Shown here piece by piece: positions 31,583 to 40,848 of a stretch of DNA of 43,763 bases. The notes under the pieces were generated by a model. It did no database searches. It was given only the letters and a program-made list of their open reading frames with translations, and was not told the origin of the DNA. Source of the stretch: CAYRRR01 sp964426755 (GTDB taxonomy: Bacteria > Patescibacteriota > Saccharimonadia > Saccharimonadales > JAGQNJ01). Positions within the stretch are counted from its first letter, which is position 1; the number at the start of each line of letters is the position of its first letter. The position numbers were made by a program, and so were the translations under genes. The stretch lies in assembly GCA_964426755.1 (NCBI GenBank), contig CAYRRR010000005.1, forward strand, positions 1 through 43,763, in the 5' to 3' direction.

Positions 31583-32433
31583 CGCGAACTCCAACCTGTA
31601 CTGTTCTCAAAGATTTCAATTTTAGTTGCATTTGTGGTACTGGATTCACCCAAGGTTATTATGGCGTGCTGATTGGTCGTACCGCTTTTTAGACAAATAG
31701 CTACGCCCTGAGCAGGGTTGATAGGGGGTGATGCCGAACCAAGCTGTGAGCTTGCCTGACTTGAAAAAGGGTTTGTATTCAACCCTAGTTGCCCACTAAG
31801 TGGTATCAGTTGAATTTGGGCGCTACCTTGCGGCTCGTTGCTTCCACCCATGCTAACCGTACTGCTACCAAAGGTCTGTACGTAAGCTACCCCGTTGTGA
31901 TTATCAGGACTAGTGCCCACTTTTACTTTTCTTACATGTAATCCATGGCCTAATTTATACTCTTCAATATTTTGTGGAATTGTAATTAGGCCTGGATTTG
32001 CCTCTGAAAGCTTCGTAGCTATCTGATTTGCATTTACACTTTTACGTCCATATATTGTGAATACCTTAATGGTGTCACACTTTTCTGCACTACTGCCAGG
32101 ATTACAGCCTGTACCATCGCCACTACCAAATTGAATTGCCTTACCAAGAAATATACAGTCTACGTTTGTTCCTTGCTCGGCAGTTCCACCAACAACACCT
32201 CCACCAGTACATGTAAAGTTATTATTGGTCGGATAAAATCCGGTCGCGACATCATTATTTATTTGGCGCATTTTGGCTTCTAGATCGTTAACAGCATTTG
32301 TAAAATGAGTTCGTGGAATTCTAAACTGGAATAAAGCTAGACTAGAACCAACTAAAGCTATAGTAATAGCTAGCACTATCATGGTTTCAACCATCGTAAA
32401 TCCGTCAACCTTGCGACGAACGCAGTGATTCAT
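31573..32433 (-). CDS. Minor pseudopilin, FimT/GspH-like
   Basis: The 286-residue protein starts MNHCVRRKVDG-FTMVETMIVLAITIAL, a standard prepilin leader with Glu at +5. The body is Ser/Gly/Asn-rich. It heads the minor pilin operon, with a TATAAT box only 6 bases before the ATG (leaderless) in the same extended -10 motif found before pilM. Confidence 0.82.
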   Translation of the reverse strand: MNHCVRRKVDGFTMVETMIVLAITIALVGSSLALFQFRIPRTHFTNAVNDLEAKMRQINNDVATGFYPTNNNFTCTGGGVVGGTAEQGTNVDCIFLGKAIQFGSGDGTGCNPGSSAEKCDTIKVFTIYGRKSVNANQIATKLSEANPGLITIPQNIEEYKLGHGLHVRKVKVGTSPDNHNGVAYVQTFGSSTVSMGGSNEPQGSAQIQLIPLSGQLGLNTNPFSSQASSQLGSASPPINPAQGVAICLKSGTTNQHAIITLGESSTTNATKIEIFENSTGWSSRCA

Positions 32434-32439
32434 AGGAGA

Positions 32440-32453
32440 ATTATAGCATAAGC
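32440..32453 (-). promoter_or_regulatory. Extended -10 promoter of the minor pilin operon
   Basis: On the minus strand GCTTATGCTATAAT is identical over all 14 bases to the pilM promoter at 40801-40814. It contains TGCTATAAT, a TGn extended -10. Confidence 0.7.
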
Positions 32454-32461
32454 ACTGTCTA

Positions 32462-33253
32462 TTATGCGTATAAAATAGCCCTTGAGTACCACTGTACGAT
32501 TGTCGGTTCTGCCAAGAAAATAATCACGGTAGCAGTAATTAACAGCGGACCAAAGGGTATCATTGCCTTGGCACTTAATCGTTTCGTAAAAAGGAGCGGC
32601 AAAATTATAATTGTTCCAATTATAGAAGCTACAAATAAAAGCACGAGTGCGCTAATCGGACTCCCTGCCATCATACCAAGTGCAAATGCTATTTTGACGT
32701 CTCCCCCGCCAATCCATTTACCTTTTGACGCTTGAAATAATATCCAAAATAAACCTGCAAGTACCGCACCACCTGAAATAGCCACTAAGACATTTGTAAA
32801 ACTTGATGTATGAATACCTCGTAAGATAGTTGTGAGACTAGCCATAATCGTAACGGCAGCTACCAGGCTATTCGGCAATATCATCCATTTTATATCATAC
32901 ACAAGCAAGGCTATTAATATGACTAGAGTCATCAGCCAAGCGACAAACAGCAGCATACCGTAGAACGTAAAATCGTATGGCCATAAAATAAAAGACATAA
33001 CAAACAGTAGGCCTGTCAATAATTCAACTAATGGGTACTGTTTTGATATAGGCTTTTTACAGTAACGACATCTACCTTTTAGAAGAACCCAGCTAACAAC
33101 CGGTATCAGGTCTTTAGGCGTCAATACTTTCTTGCAGTTTGGGCAAATAGAACGTTCTGTCTTCCAGTTTTTGTGGTGCTTTAGGCGCCACACAAGAGCA
33201 TTAATAAAGCTACCGAGAATAATGCCCAGGATCCCTATTAAATAAATACTCAT
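32462..33253 (-). CDS. pilD: Prepilin peptidase
   Basis: PilD cuts prepilin leaders and may methylate the new N-terminus. The 263-residue protein has the zinc loop with two CxxC pairs (CPNC, CRYC). The two catalytic aspartates lie in VYDIKWMILP and GGGDVKIA, in an eight-helix membrane protein. It is the only peptidase for the five prepilin-like proteins here. A TATATA box 6 bases before the ATG again suggests a leaderless mRNA. Confidence 0.93.
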   Translation of the reverse strand: MSIYLIGILGIILGSFINALVWRLKHHKNWKTERSICPNCKKVLTPKDLIPVVSWVLLKGRCRYCKKPISKQYPLVELLTGLLFVMSFILWPYDFTFYGMLLFVAWLMTLVILIALLVYDIKWMILPNSLVAAVTIMASLTTILRGIHTSSFTNVLVAISGGAVLAGLFWILFQASKGKWIGGGDVKIAFALGMMAGSPISALVLLFVASIIGTIIILPLLFTKRLSAKAMIPFGPLLITATVIIFLAEPTIVQWYSRAILYA

Positions 33254-33286
33254 TTATCTTATATAGTAGCTTTTTATGTGCGTTAA

Positions 33287-33313
33287 AAAAAGAGCGTATT
33301 GTACGCTCTTTTT
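33287..33313. terminator. Terminator of the major pilin gene
   Basis: AAAAAGAGCGTA (33287-33298) and TACGCTCTTTTT (33302-33313) form a perfect 12-bp stem with a 3-base loop and T runs on both sides. It lies just after the pilA stop, between pilA and pilD. Confidence 0.88.
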
Positions 33314-33333
33314 ATTTAAGTTAAATCTCTACC

Positions 33334-33843
33334 TTAATTAACTTGTTGGCATTGTGCGACAAAGTTCGCAGGTGCGGGGTTGGCGGCAGGAGCGCCTGGA
33401 GACTCAATTAAGTAGGTGACTGTGACATCACGAACTGTTCCGCCGGTAGTACCAATTTGTCCACCACCACCAGCTGCACATCGCGAAGAAGAGCGAACAT
33501 ATGCGGTATCACGCACTAATGGATTGGGCAAAGCCTGGAATGCTCGGCTAGCAGGGATGTTCCAGTTTGGGTCAGCCATGCGACTATAGGATGCGTTTGC
33601 AACCTGCAGTTGAGGAGGCATAGCACCGGTTGGTATTTGCCCATTATTATTATTGATTAGCTCTTGAACAATACCGCCTACTTTACTGGCATCATTCTTA
33701 ACTGCTGTATTTCGTGAATTACGCTGCAGCGCAGGTACTGCCAAAAATACAATAAGTATTATCAAACCCGCAATTGCTAAAACAATCAAGACTTCAATAA
33801 TCGTAAAGCCTTCTTCTCTTTTAGTTTTATATTTTTGTAACAT
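33334..33843 (-). CDS. pilA: Major type IV pilin
   Basis: The leader MLQKYKTKREEG-FTIIEVLIVLAIAGLI is a textbook type IVa signal with Glu at +5. The mature body is about 157 residues with two Cys (SRCAAG and AQCQQVN) that can form the C-terminal disulfide loop. It stands alone between its own promoter (TGCTTTAAT), an AAGGGGG ribosome binding site and a strong terminator. That is the arrangement expected of the abundant subunit. Confidence 0.9.
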   Translation of the reverse strand: MLQKYKTKREEGFTIIEVLIVLAIAGLIILIVFLAVPALQRNSRNTAVKNDASKVGGIVQELINNNNGQIPTGAMPPQLQVANASYSRMADPNWNIPASRAFQALPNPLVRDTAYVRSSSRCAAGGGGQIGTTGGTVRDVTVTYLIESPGAPAANPAPANFVAQCQQVN

Positions 33844-33869
33844 GCCTTGTTCCCCCTTTAAGGATATTT

Positions 33870-33881
33870 ATTAAAGCATAA
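33870..33881 (-). promoter_or_regulatory. Extended -10 promoter of pilA
   Basis: On the minus strand TTATGCTTTAAT differs by one base from the motif before pilM and the minor pilin operon. It leaves a leader of about 20 nt that contains the strong ribosome binding site. Confidence 0.6.
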
Positions 33882-33938
33882 TTGCTTATGGTTAAAATAC
33901 TATGCCTTTTTACGTTTAAATGCAAGTTTTTTAATGTG

Positions 33939-35156
33939 CTAGATAATGTTCGTCTGATTAACCAAGCCGTATACCGGTAGCAAGACTGCCGCCACAATAA
34001 TAAATGCGGTGATACCAAGTAGCACCATTAACACCGGCTCAATAATGGTTGAAATAGTCTTAATTTGGTTATCGACTTCTTTCTCATAGTAATCAGCCGT
34101 CTTGGCAAGCATATCTTCTAGTGACCCAGACTCTTCACCAATATGAATCATGTCGGGCACAAGTGTTAAAAAGTTCGGATCCCCCTTCAGTGACTCAGAT
34201 AGTGATTTACCACCCTTCACCTTTTCTACTGCTTTATGTATTGAGCTTTCTACATGAACGTTACTAATTGATCTTGCTACAATCTCTAGCATTTGAATTA
34301 AAGGAACACCGCTCGCCACCAAAGTAGTACCAGTACGCGAGAACCGGGCCATATACACCTTCATAAAAAGCGGCCCAAACATAGGAGCCTTCATCTTCAC
34401 CCGATCTATAACTCGCTTTCCGCCAAGTGTACGTACCCACCTGGTTGTCAAGAAAAACAATAACGCAACAGCAATGAGCACAATCCACCAGTAATCAATA
34501 ATGAAGTGTGATATAGCCAATAGTACGACCGTTATTAATGGCAGGTTTGCGCCCGGTAGGTCTTTGTATATTTGCTCAACTTGCGGCAAAACAGAAACTA
34601 TCATGAATCCAACCACACCAATCATAACTACAATAACAATTGCGGGATATATCATAGCGCCACGAATTTTACTTAAAATTTCTGCGTCTTTTTCTTGCTG
34701 GTTAGCAAGCCGCTCAAGCGCTAAATCTAGCGTGCCTGATGCCTCGCCAGCTGCAACCAAGCTCACGAATACTTCATTAAATACTCTTGGATGCTTTGCT
34801 AGCGCCCTCGAGAATGACGTACCCGCCTCTACATCGACGATAATCTTGCCTATAACAAGCTGTAGAGCTTTATTTTGTGTTTGGCTTGAAACGTTTCGAA
34901 GCGACTGAACCAGTGGCAAACCGGCATTTATAAGGGTTGATAACTGTCGAGAAAACAGCACCTTATCTTTGGTGCCAATCCTGTTTTTGATCCTTCCAAA
35001 TATATTATTGCTAGAGCGCGTAGCTTTAATATTAATTGGTGTATAACCCTGCTGTTTTATTAATTTAGCAGCAGCATGCTCGCTATCAGCCTGAATTTCT
35101 GAAGAAACTTTTTCGCCGGTTTTTGGGTTTTTGGCTTCGTACTTAAAAGACTGCAT
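33939..35156 (-). CDS. pilC: Type IV pilus inner-membrane platform protein
   Basis: The 405-residue protein has two GspF domains, each with the F-x-R-Q-L-x-T-L-I-x-A-G-L-P-L pattern (FSRQLSTLINAGLPLVQSL and FSRTGTTLVASGVPLIQML). Three membrane helices lie in the usual places. It is the membrane core on which PilB and PilT act. It starts 1 base after the pilT stop (TAAAATG). Confidence 0.95.
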   Translation of the reverse strand: MQSFKYEAKNPKTGEKVSSEIQADSEHAAAKLIKQQGYTPINIKATRSSNNIFGRIKNRIGTKDKVLFSRQLSTLINAGLPLVQSLRNVSSQTQNKALQLVIGKIIVDVEAGTSFSRALAKHPRVFNEVFVSLVAAGEASGTLDLALERLANQQEKDAEILSKIRGAMIYPAIVIVVMIGVVGFMIVSVLPQVEQIYKDLPGANLPLITVVLLAISHFIIDYWWIVLIAVALLFFLTTRWVRTLGGKRVIDRVKMKAPMFGPLFMKVYMARFSRTGTTLVASGVPLIQMLEIVARSISNVHVESSIHKAVEKVKGGKSLSESLKGDPNFLTLVPDMIHIGEESGSLEDMLAKTADYYEKEVDNQIKTISTIIEPVLMVLLGITAFIIVAAVLLPVYGLVNQTNII

Positions 35157-35157
35157 T

Positions 35158-36225
35158 TTAGCCTCTCATTAACCTATCGAGCTCATCAAGATCTACGGCA
35201 TAGTTACGAGCCTCATCATAGGTTATTGTGCCACTATGTATTAATGACACGAGGGTTTTATCCATAGATTGCATGCCGAACTCTGCGCCAGTCTGAATAA
35301 CAGCTTCTAGCTGATGTGTTTTACCTTCACGAATAATATTACGCACTGCCGGCGTAGCAATAAGAATTTCTGCCGCTGCCACACGACCACCCCCAATTGA
35401 TGGAATTAAGCGCTGTGAACAAATGGCCATTAAAATATTTGATAGCTGAGCGCGAATCTGAGGCTGCTGATGCGGTGGAAACACGTCAATCATACGGTCA
35501 ATACTCTGAGACGCAGAGTTGGTGTGTAGGGTTGCAAACACCAAGTGGCCGGTCTCGGCAATGGTTATGGCCGAAGCAATTGTTTCAAGGTCGCGCATTT
35601 CACCAATTAGCACTACATCGGGGTCTTCTCGTAAGGTGCTGCGAAGAGCAGCAGAAAATGAGAACGTATCATAGTGCACTTCTCTTTGTGCGACAACTGA
35701 TTTTTTTGATTTATGCGTGTACTCAATAGGGTCCTCAATGGTAATAATATGATCTGCTCGCTCGCTGTTGATTTTGTCTACCAGCGCTGCCAGCGTTGTG
35801 GATTTTCCTGAGCCGGTAGGACCGGTTACCAACACAAGACCTCGAGGATGCTGGGCGAACTTATTAATTACAGGAGGCAGTCCCAGCTGCTCAATCGTTC
35901 TGATTTCATTAGGAATAAGACGCAGGGCTGCCGCCATGTTGCCGCGTTCATGAAACGCGTTAACGCGGAATCGGCCAAGATCGCCAAAAGCAAAACTAAA
36001 GTCAAACTCTTTGTCTTTTAATAGTATTTGTTTTTGATCTTCATCAAGGATCGAAAACACTAATGATTCTACAACATCTTCAGTTAAGGCATCTTGACCT
36101 TGAACAGGTATTAATTTGCCATCGACACGCAACATCGGTGGTAAGCCCACTTGTATATGCAGGTCGGAGGCCTTCTTTTTAACGACTTCTTCGAGTAAAA
36201 GTTCTATTCTTGGTTGATTGTTCAT
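35158..36225 (-). CDS. pilT: Type IV pilus retraction ATPase
   Basis: The 355-residue protein has Walker A GPTGSGKS (about 135-142), the Asp box (DHIITIEDPIEYTH), Walker B DPDVVLIGEMRD, the His box GHLVFATLHT and the PilT-specific AVRNIIREGKTHQ near the C-terminus. Its presence implies pili that retract, for twitching or DNA uptake. A ribosome binding site AAGGTGG lies in the 18-base gap after pilB. Confidence 0.95.
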   Translation of the reverse strand: MNNQPRIELLLEEVVKKKASDLHIQVGLPPMLRVDGKLIPVQGQDALTEDVVESLVFSILDEDQKQILLKDKEFDFSFAFGDLGRFRVNAFHERGNMAAALRLIPNEIRTIEQLGLPPVINKFAQHPRGLVLVTGPTGSGKSTTLAALVDKINSERADHIITIEDPIEYTHKSKKSVVAQREVHYDTFSFSAALRSTLREDPDVVLIGEMRDLETIASAITIAETGHLVFATLHTNSASQSIDRMIDVFPPHQQPQIRAQLSNILMAICSQRLIPSIGGGRVAAAEILIATPAVRNIIREGKTHQLEAVIQTGAEFGMQSMDKTLVSLIHSGTITYDEARNYAVDLDELDRLMRG

Positions 36226-36243
36226 GTTTTTTGGTTCCCACCT

Positions 36244-38073
36244 TTATACACTTTCGTCCGCAGCTACGCGGTTAACCTCTGCTAAAGTAGTACCGCCCTC
36301 TAAAGCTTTCAGAAAGCCGTCTTGACGCATACTGACCATACCTTGCTGCAATGCCAGATTCTGGATTTCATTGCTGGTTGACCGTTTAAGAATGAGTTGC
36401 TGAATTTCGGGCGTTACATTAAACACCTCATACAAGCCCATTCTTCCCTTATAACCGCCAGGTGCAGAGCTATTATCGTCGCCCTTGTATAAAGTATAAG
36501 CGTTTTGCCCTCTTAGTGGCAAGGTTTTATACCCAAGATCAGCTGCATATTTAGGTATATCTTGTTGACTAGGAGGCAGTAACGGGCCAAGAACTTGCTG
36601 AATTGCTTGCGTTTCAGACGGTGATGACTGATACGCAACTGCACCTGGTGCTAACCTTCTAACCAGACGCTGCCCAATCACCGTTCGAACGGTAGACGCA
36701 ATTAGAAACGGCTCTATCCCCATATCGAGCAGACGAGGCAAAATACCTGCCGCTGAGTTAGTGTGAAGCGTAGAGAAGACGAGGTGACCAGTAAGGGCGG
36801 CTTGCACAGCCAAAGTCGCTGTTTCTTTATCACGAATTTCACCCACCATAACCACATTGGGGTCTTGGCGCAAAATTGAACGCAAGCCAGATGCAAACGT
36901 CAAGCCGATATCTGCGTTAACCTGAATTTGGTTAATACCTTCCATCTTGTATTCAACCGGATCTTCTAGCGTAACAATATTTATCGAGTCGCTCTTAATC
37001 TCTTGTAAAAGCGCATACATTGAGGTCGACTTTCCTGAACCGGTTGGGCCCGACGTTAAAACCATACCGTTCGGGTGTTTAAGAGCCTCTCTGATGGATC
37101 TAAGCGCTCGCCCCTTATAGCCCATGTCTTCAAGCTTTAGGCTTGTTCCGGTCTTATCTAACAAGCGGATTACTACTTGCTCACCCCAAACGACCGGAGA
37201 AATTGCAATACGAAGGTCAATACTTCTCCCTGCCACATTGACCGTAAACTGACCGTCTTGTGGTAAGCGATGTTCATCAATTTTAAGGTTAGATAAAATC
37301 TTCACCCTCGATACCAATGGAGGCTCTGCTGCTTTTGGTAAGCGCATCACTTCTCGCAATACGCCATCTATACGACAACGAATTTTAAGCTCTTGCTCTA
37401 ACGGCTCAATGTGAATATCACTGGCGCCATTAGTGGCCGCGTAGTCTAGAATTGCTGAAAGTACTTTGCTAATCGGTGAATCTTGCACGATAGTTTTGAT
37501 GTCGTGCTTTTCTGTCTTAAGCTGCCCCCTGGAGCCAGGTGTGTCTTTCATATTTCTTACTTCAGAAGATACCTCAAGCCCGCCGGTGACATCCTGGCCA
37601 GAAATAGCCATTTTTAATGCTGAAGAGACGTCTGCCCGGTACTGCTTTAAAACATTGCGTATACCCGTCTCACTGGCCGCAAACACCTTAACTGGGCGAC
37701 CTATCTTATTGGATAAAAAATCAATTGCCTGTACATTGTCAGCGTCAAGCATCGCAACAACTAAGCGGTTCTGCATTTCACCTAACGGAACAGCCATATA
37801 GCGCTCGGCAACTTCTTTAGGAAGCAAATCAAGTGTCTTAATCGGTATGACTGCCTTGCTAAGATTAACGTATGGTACGCCCGATGCATGAGCAATGGTC
37901 TTTGTTAATACTTCATCTGTGATATGAGCATCACTTAAGAGTAAAGAGAAAAACGGCTTCCCTTCAAGTTTTGACTTCTTTTTTAAGTTTCGGATTATGT
38001 CCGTGGTCAACAACCCCTCGGCTACCAAGGCATCCTCTACTTTTTTCTGTATCTCTGTTGACAGAACACTCAT
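36244..38073 (-). CDS. pilB: Type IV pilus assembly ATPase without the tetracysteine zinc site
   Basis: The 609-residue protein has an N-terminal T2SSE_N/MshEN-like domain (1-150), then the motor with Walker A GPTGSGKST (342-350), Walker B DPNVVMVGEIRD (404-415) and GHLVFSTLHT. After RLVRRLAPG the usual four Cys of GspE/PilB proteins are missing. It powers pilus extension. It is upstream of pilT in the same operon. Confidence 0.95.
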   Translation of the reverse strand: MSVLSTEIQKKVEDALVAEGLLTTDIIRNLKKKSKLEGKPFFSLLLSDAHITDEVLTKTIAHASGVPYVNLSKAVIPIKTLDLLPKEVAERYMAVPLGEMQNRLVVAMLDADNVQAIDFLSNKIGRPVKVFAASETGIRNVLKQYRADVSSALKMAISGQDVTGGLEVSSEVRNMKDTPGSRGQLKTEKHDIKTIVQDSPISKVLSAILDYAATNGASDIHIEPLEQELKIRCRIDGVLREVMRLPKAAEPPLVSRVKILSNLKIDEHRLPQDGQFTVNVAGRSIDLRIAISPVVWGEQVVIRLLDKTGTSLKLEDMGYKGRALRSIREALKHPNGMVLTSGPTGSGKSTSMYALLQEIKSDSINIVTLEDPVEYKMEGINQIQVNADIGLTFASGLRSILRQDPNVVMVGEIRDKETATLAVQAALTGHLVFSTLHTNSAAGILPRLLDMGIEPFLIASTVRTVIGQRLVRRLAPGAVAYQSSPSETQAIQQVLGPLLPPSQQDIPKYAADLGYKTLPLRGQNAYTLYKGDDNSSAPGGYKGRMGLYEVFNVTPEIQQLILKRSTSNEIQNLALQQGMVSMRQDGFLKALEGGTTLAEVNRVAADESV

Positions 38074-38100
38074 ACTACTACCGAGCCTGAAGCCGGCAAC

Positions 38101-38337
38101 CTAAAATGGTTGCGGGTTATCTTGATTACCGATTTGTATTAACTGCGTAGGATTGATAGAATTCGCATTAAAGTACTTTTGATCAATAGGTGGCAGGTCA
38201 GAGGCTATTGGCTCAACAACCTCAACTTGTGTATTGCGATTTTCGGGTGAAGTAAACAGCATATTAGAAACAAAAAAAGATAATACCCCTGATACGAATA
38301 CGACAACAATGATTAAAATAATGTCTTTTTGTTTCAT
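38101..38337 (-). CDS. Short bitopic membrane protein in the pil operon
   Basis: The 78 residues comprise one N-terminal membrane helix (about 5-27) and a polar external tail. It occupies the place where Gram-negative operons have pilP, but lacks the lipobox and the beta domain. The likeness is positional only. It overlaps the pilO stop by 4 bases (ATGA) and precedes pilB. Confidence 0.6.
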   Translation of the reverse strand: MKQKDIILIIVVVFVSGVLSFFVSNMLFTSPENRNTQVEVVEPIASDLPPIDQKYFNANSINPTQLIQIGNQDNPQPF

Positions 38338-39008
38338 TTGATTTCCTTCTTGTCTATAGCTACGCCCTTTTCTGCCTGATAATAAGACATAGCATCGACA
38401 TTAATTGATATAGAATCTTGATTACCACTTGAAATATCAACCTTTTTTATTTTGACCGGACGAATAGACTGCTCTAGCGCTATAAGAAGATCCCTTGCTT
38501 TATCAAAGCCTCCAACCTCACTTTCAAATTGAAAGGGCATCTCGATCGGATCTTTTGAGTTAGCGGTACTTTGCCCAACTTCATCATCTGTTCCTCCAAT
38601 AGAATTTAGAGGAAAATTACGTATTTTCATGAGTTTTTCTACACTGGTTATTAGTGCAGGAAAATCATATTTGCTCGGCAAAGCATCAAGAACTATCTTG
38701 GCGTTATCTCCGTCTTTGTCACCGGTGCCATTAGGATTACCGCCTATAACATTATCTGGCGTTTCAATAAACGCCCTATAAGAGGTCGCTAGTTGATTTA
38801 CGGCTGTGAGGTTATCTTGCAATTGTTGTACTGCTTTTTCTTTCTCATCAATTACACGTTCTTGATAACTCCGTTGGCTTAGCAAAGCTCGGCTAGCGAC
38901 GAGAGCAAACATCACAAAGAAGGCCGCAGCTGCTACCGCAATCACCATATTTTGATTCGCCTTTTCGATGAGCTCTTTTTTTCCGGTTGTGACATTATTT
39001 GATTTCAT
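38334..39008 (-). CDS. pilO: PilO-like pilus alignment protein
   Basis: The 224-residue bitopic protein has a membrane helix at about 23-43 and a coiled coil (SYQERVIDEKEKAVQQLQDNLT). An external ferredoxin-like domain follows, with the pattern MPFQFESEVGGFDKARDLLIALEQSIRPVKI typical of PilO. ATG 39008 is chosen over 39053, which would overlap pilN. Confidence 0.85.
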   Translation of the reverse strand: MKSNNVTTGKKELIEKANQNMVIAVAAAAFFVMFALVASRALLSQRSYQERVIDEKEKAVQQLQDNLTAVNQLATSYRAFIETPDNVIGGNPNGTGDKDGDNAKIVLDALPSKYDFPALITSVEKLMKIRNFPLNSIGGTDDEVGQSTANSKDPIEMPFQFESEVGGFDKARDLLIALEQSIRPVKIKKVDISSGNQDSISINVDAMSYYQAEKGVAIDKKEIK

Positions 39009-39021
39009 GAAACTTAGTCCC

Positions 39022-39753
39022 TTATTGTGAGTTAGGTTGTGGCTTAGGTACAAATAGATCGGTGGGTTTTTCGGTTACAGAACGTGTCGATATGATATTG
39101 GGCACTACTAGTTCAACATCCTTGGTATTGTCAAAGATCACAGCATTGTATTTAAATTGGACGCTGTACTGATTAGCTCCTCCGTCAGAACCGTCCGATG
39201 ACCCGCTTACTCCAAAATTTGTGAGGACGACTTCAGAAAAAGCTTTGTCAACTGGCGTAACCGGTTGAACAACAGATCCATCAGGATTACGAGTCACCTC
39301 AGCATACTGAGTAAACTTAATAATATCTACAAATCTATTTATTGATTCAAGACTATTCGTTGTTCCATCAATGGTTATCTGAGTTTGGTCAAAATCAAAA
39401 CTTGCATCTGAAATTTTAATGTCCTTTGGAGTGATTTGTATAAGATAGGTATATATACGGCTTGCCCCTGGCTTTGATTGATGTAATCCTGGCAATGCCT
39501 TTAGCTGATTTTGGATTGTCAGCACCTTCTCTAAATCAGGAATATCTTTCAACTCTTTGGTTTTCTGCTCAATATCAGTGTTAAGATTACCTAGGTGTTG
39601 CTTCTGAAAGACATTGACAACCATAAATAAAAGTATAAAAACAAATACCGCTAAAGCTGTAGCAGCAAGACTAGCAAGCATAACGAGTCGTTTAGTACGC
39701 TGTGCCTTTATATACTCTAATTTTACGTCTGGTAATAAGTTAAACTGAACCAT
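39022..39753 (-). CDS. pilN: PilN-like pilus alignment protein
   Basis: From ATG 39753 the protein starts MVQFNLLPDVKLEY, the PilN motif (FNLLP) that docks in the PilM groove. A membrane helix (about 22-45), a coiled coil and an external domain follow. The start is 1 base after the pilM stop (TAGCATG). The total is 243 residues. Confidence 0.9.
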   Translation of the reverse strand: MVQFNLLPDVKLEYIKAQRTKRLVMLASLAATALAVFVFILLFMVVNVFQKQHLGNLNTDIEQKTKELKDIPDLEKVLTIQNQLKALPGLHQSKPGASRIYTYLIQITPKDIKISDASFDFDQTQITIDGTTNSLESINRFVDIIKFTQYAEVTRNPDGSVVQPVTPVDKAFSEVVLTNFGVSGSSDGSDGGANQYSVQFKYNAVIFDNTKDVELVVPNIISTRSVTEKPTDLFVPKPQPNSQ

Positions 39754-39754
39754 G

Positions 39755-40792
39755 CTACTCCTCTCGCTCCGCAAGACCAGCAGCCACTGCAAAATTAGGA
39801 GACATTGCCATCAAATCACTCTGCTGTGCCGAACCCGGATTAATGTTCCTCCACGCATTGCCTATTTCTACATTCAATCCAGATTTGGTTGCAATATAGG
39901 CTGGCATTTCTGGCAACGTAGCGGCGGTGCCCGCTACTATAATGCGCTCTAAATTAGTTTGGTATCTATTTGCGAAGAACTTAATAGATTTTTCTATCTC
40001 GGTTGTCAGAATATCGATGGTACCGATAATAGCGTTAAAGATCTGACCCTCTAAGCGATCACGACTGAGGCCAAATTTATAAACGAACTGATTGGCCTGC
40101 AATTGATCAATGCTTAAGTTTTGCATGGCAGCACGTATAATCGCTTCTGAACCTGTGGCAATTGACCTGGTTAGACGAGGTGCACCGTTCATAGTGATCA
40201 CCAAATCTGTACTAACACTACCAACTTCTACTATCATTTGTGGCGCAGTCGCGTCTGGTGCCGCTAAGGCGCGTACAAGTGCCATATTGTCAGGCTCAAA
40301 AGCTATCACATTTAGACCGATTGATTCAAGCAAATCTAAGCGGCCCTCAATATACTTGTTCGGAACACTAGTAAGTAAAACTTCAACCTTGCCTTGCTCT
40401 TTAGGAGAATCTCCTAAAACCGCCCAGTCAACTTTTGAATCTTCAATTGAAGTCGGGATGATCGAGTCTGCCTGGTATTTTATTGAATTTGCCAGTTCAG
40501 ACTCATCTAGCTTTTCTATATCTACAACTGTTGTAAAAACGCGCTGCGATGGAATGCCAACCACGGTATTACGGCTCGAGACCTTAGCTTGAGTGAGTAA
40601 GTCCTGTATGATTTGAGCTACTTTTTGTTGATCTGCCTTGGCGTCACTCATAGCAAGCTTGATATCAATCGGCACGTAGCCATATCGAACAAGCTGCTTT
40701 ACTGGCCCGCCCCCTCTAAGTTCTACTAATCTAACTGCTGAGGTGCCGATGTCCAGTCCAAAAAAATCGGAGACGCCGGATATTAAACTCAT
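39755..40792 (-). CDS. pilM: Actin-like pilus assembly protein
   Basis: The 345-residue protein has the FtsA/PilM fold. It shows the phosphate-1 loop FGLDIGTSAVRLVEL, the PilM-specific KYQADSIIPTSIED, EVGSVSTDLVI and IIVAGTAATLPEMPAYI. It sits in the cytoplasm and binds the PilN tail. A TATAAT box ends 8 bases before the ATG, so translation is probably leaderless. It heads the operon pilM-N-O-(78-residue protein)-B-T-C. Confidence 0.95.
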   Translation of the reverse strand: MSLISGVSDFFGLDIGTSAVRLVELRGGGPVKQLVRYGYVPIDIKLAMSDAKADQQKVAQIIQDLLTQAKVSSRNTVVGIPSQRVFTTVVDIEKLDESELANSIKYQADSIIPTSIEDSKVDWAVLGDSPKEQGKVEVLLTSVPNKYIEGRLDLLESIGLNVIAFEPDNMALVRALAAPDATAPQMIVEVGSVSTDLVITMNGAPRLTRSIATGSEAIIRAAMQNLSIDQLQANQFVYKFGLSRDRLEGQIFNAIIGTIDILTTEIEKSIKFFANRYQTNLERIIVAGTAATLPEMPAYIATKSGLNVEIGNAWRNINPGSAQQSDLMAMSPNFAVAAGLAEREE

Positions 40793-40800
40793 TACAGTTG

Positions 40801-40814
40801 ATTATAGCATAAGC
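40801..40814 (-). promoter_or_regulatory. Extended -10 promoter of the pilMNO-BTC operon
   Basis: GCTTATGCTATAAT on the minus strand contains TGCTATAAT. It is identical to the promoter of the minor pilin operon at 32440-32453. Confidence 0.7.
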
Positions 40815-40848
40815 GCATTTATTTTTTTCAAGCATTTATGTACATATT

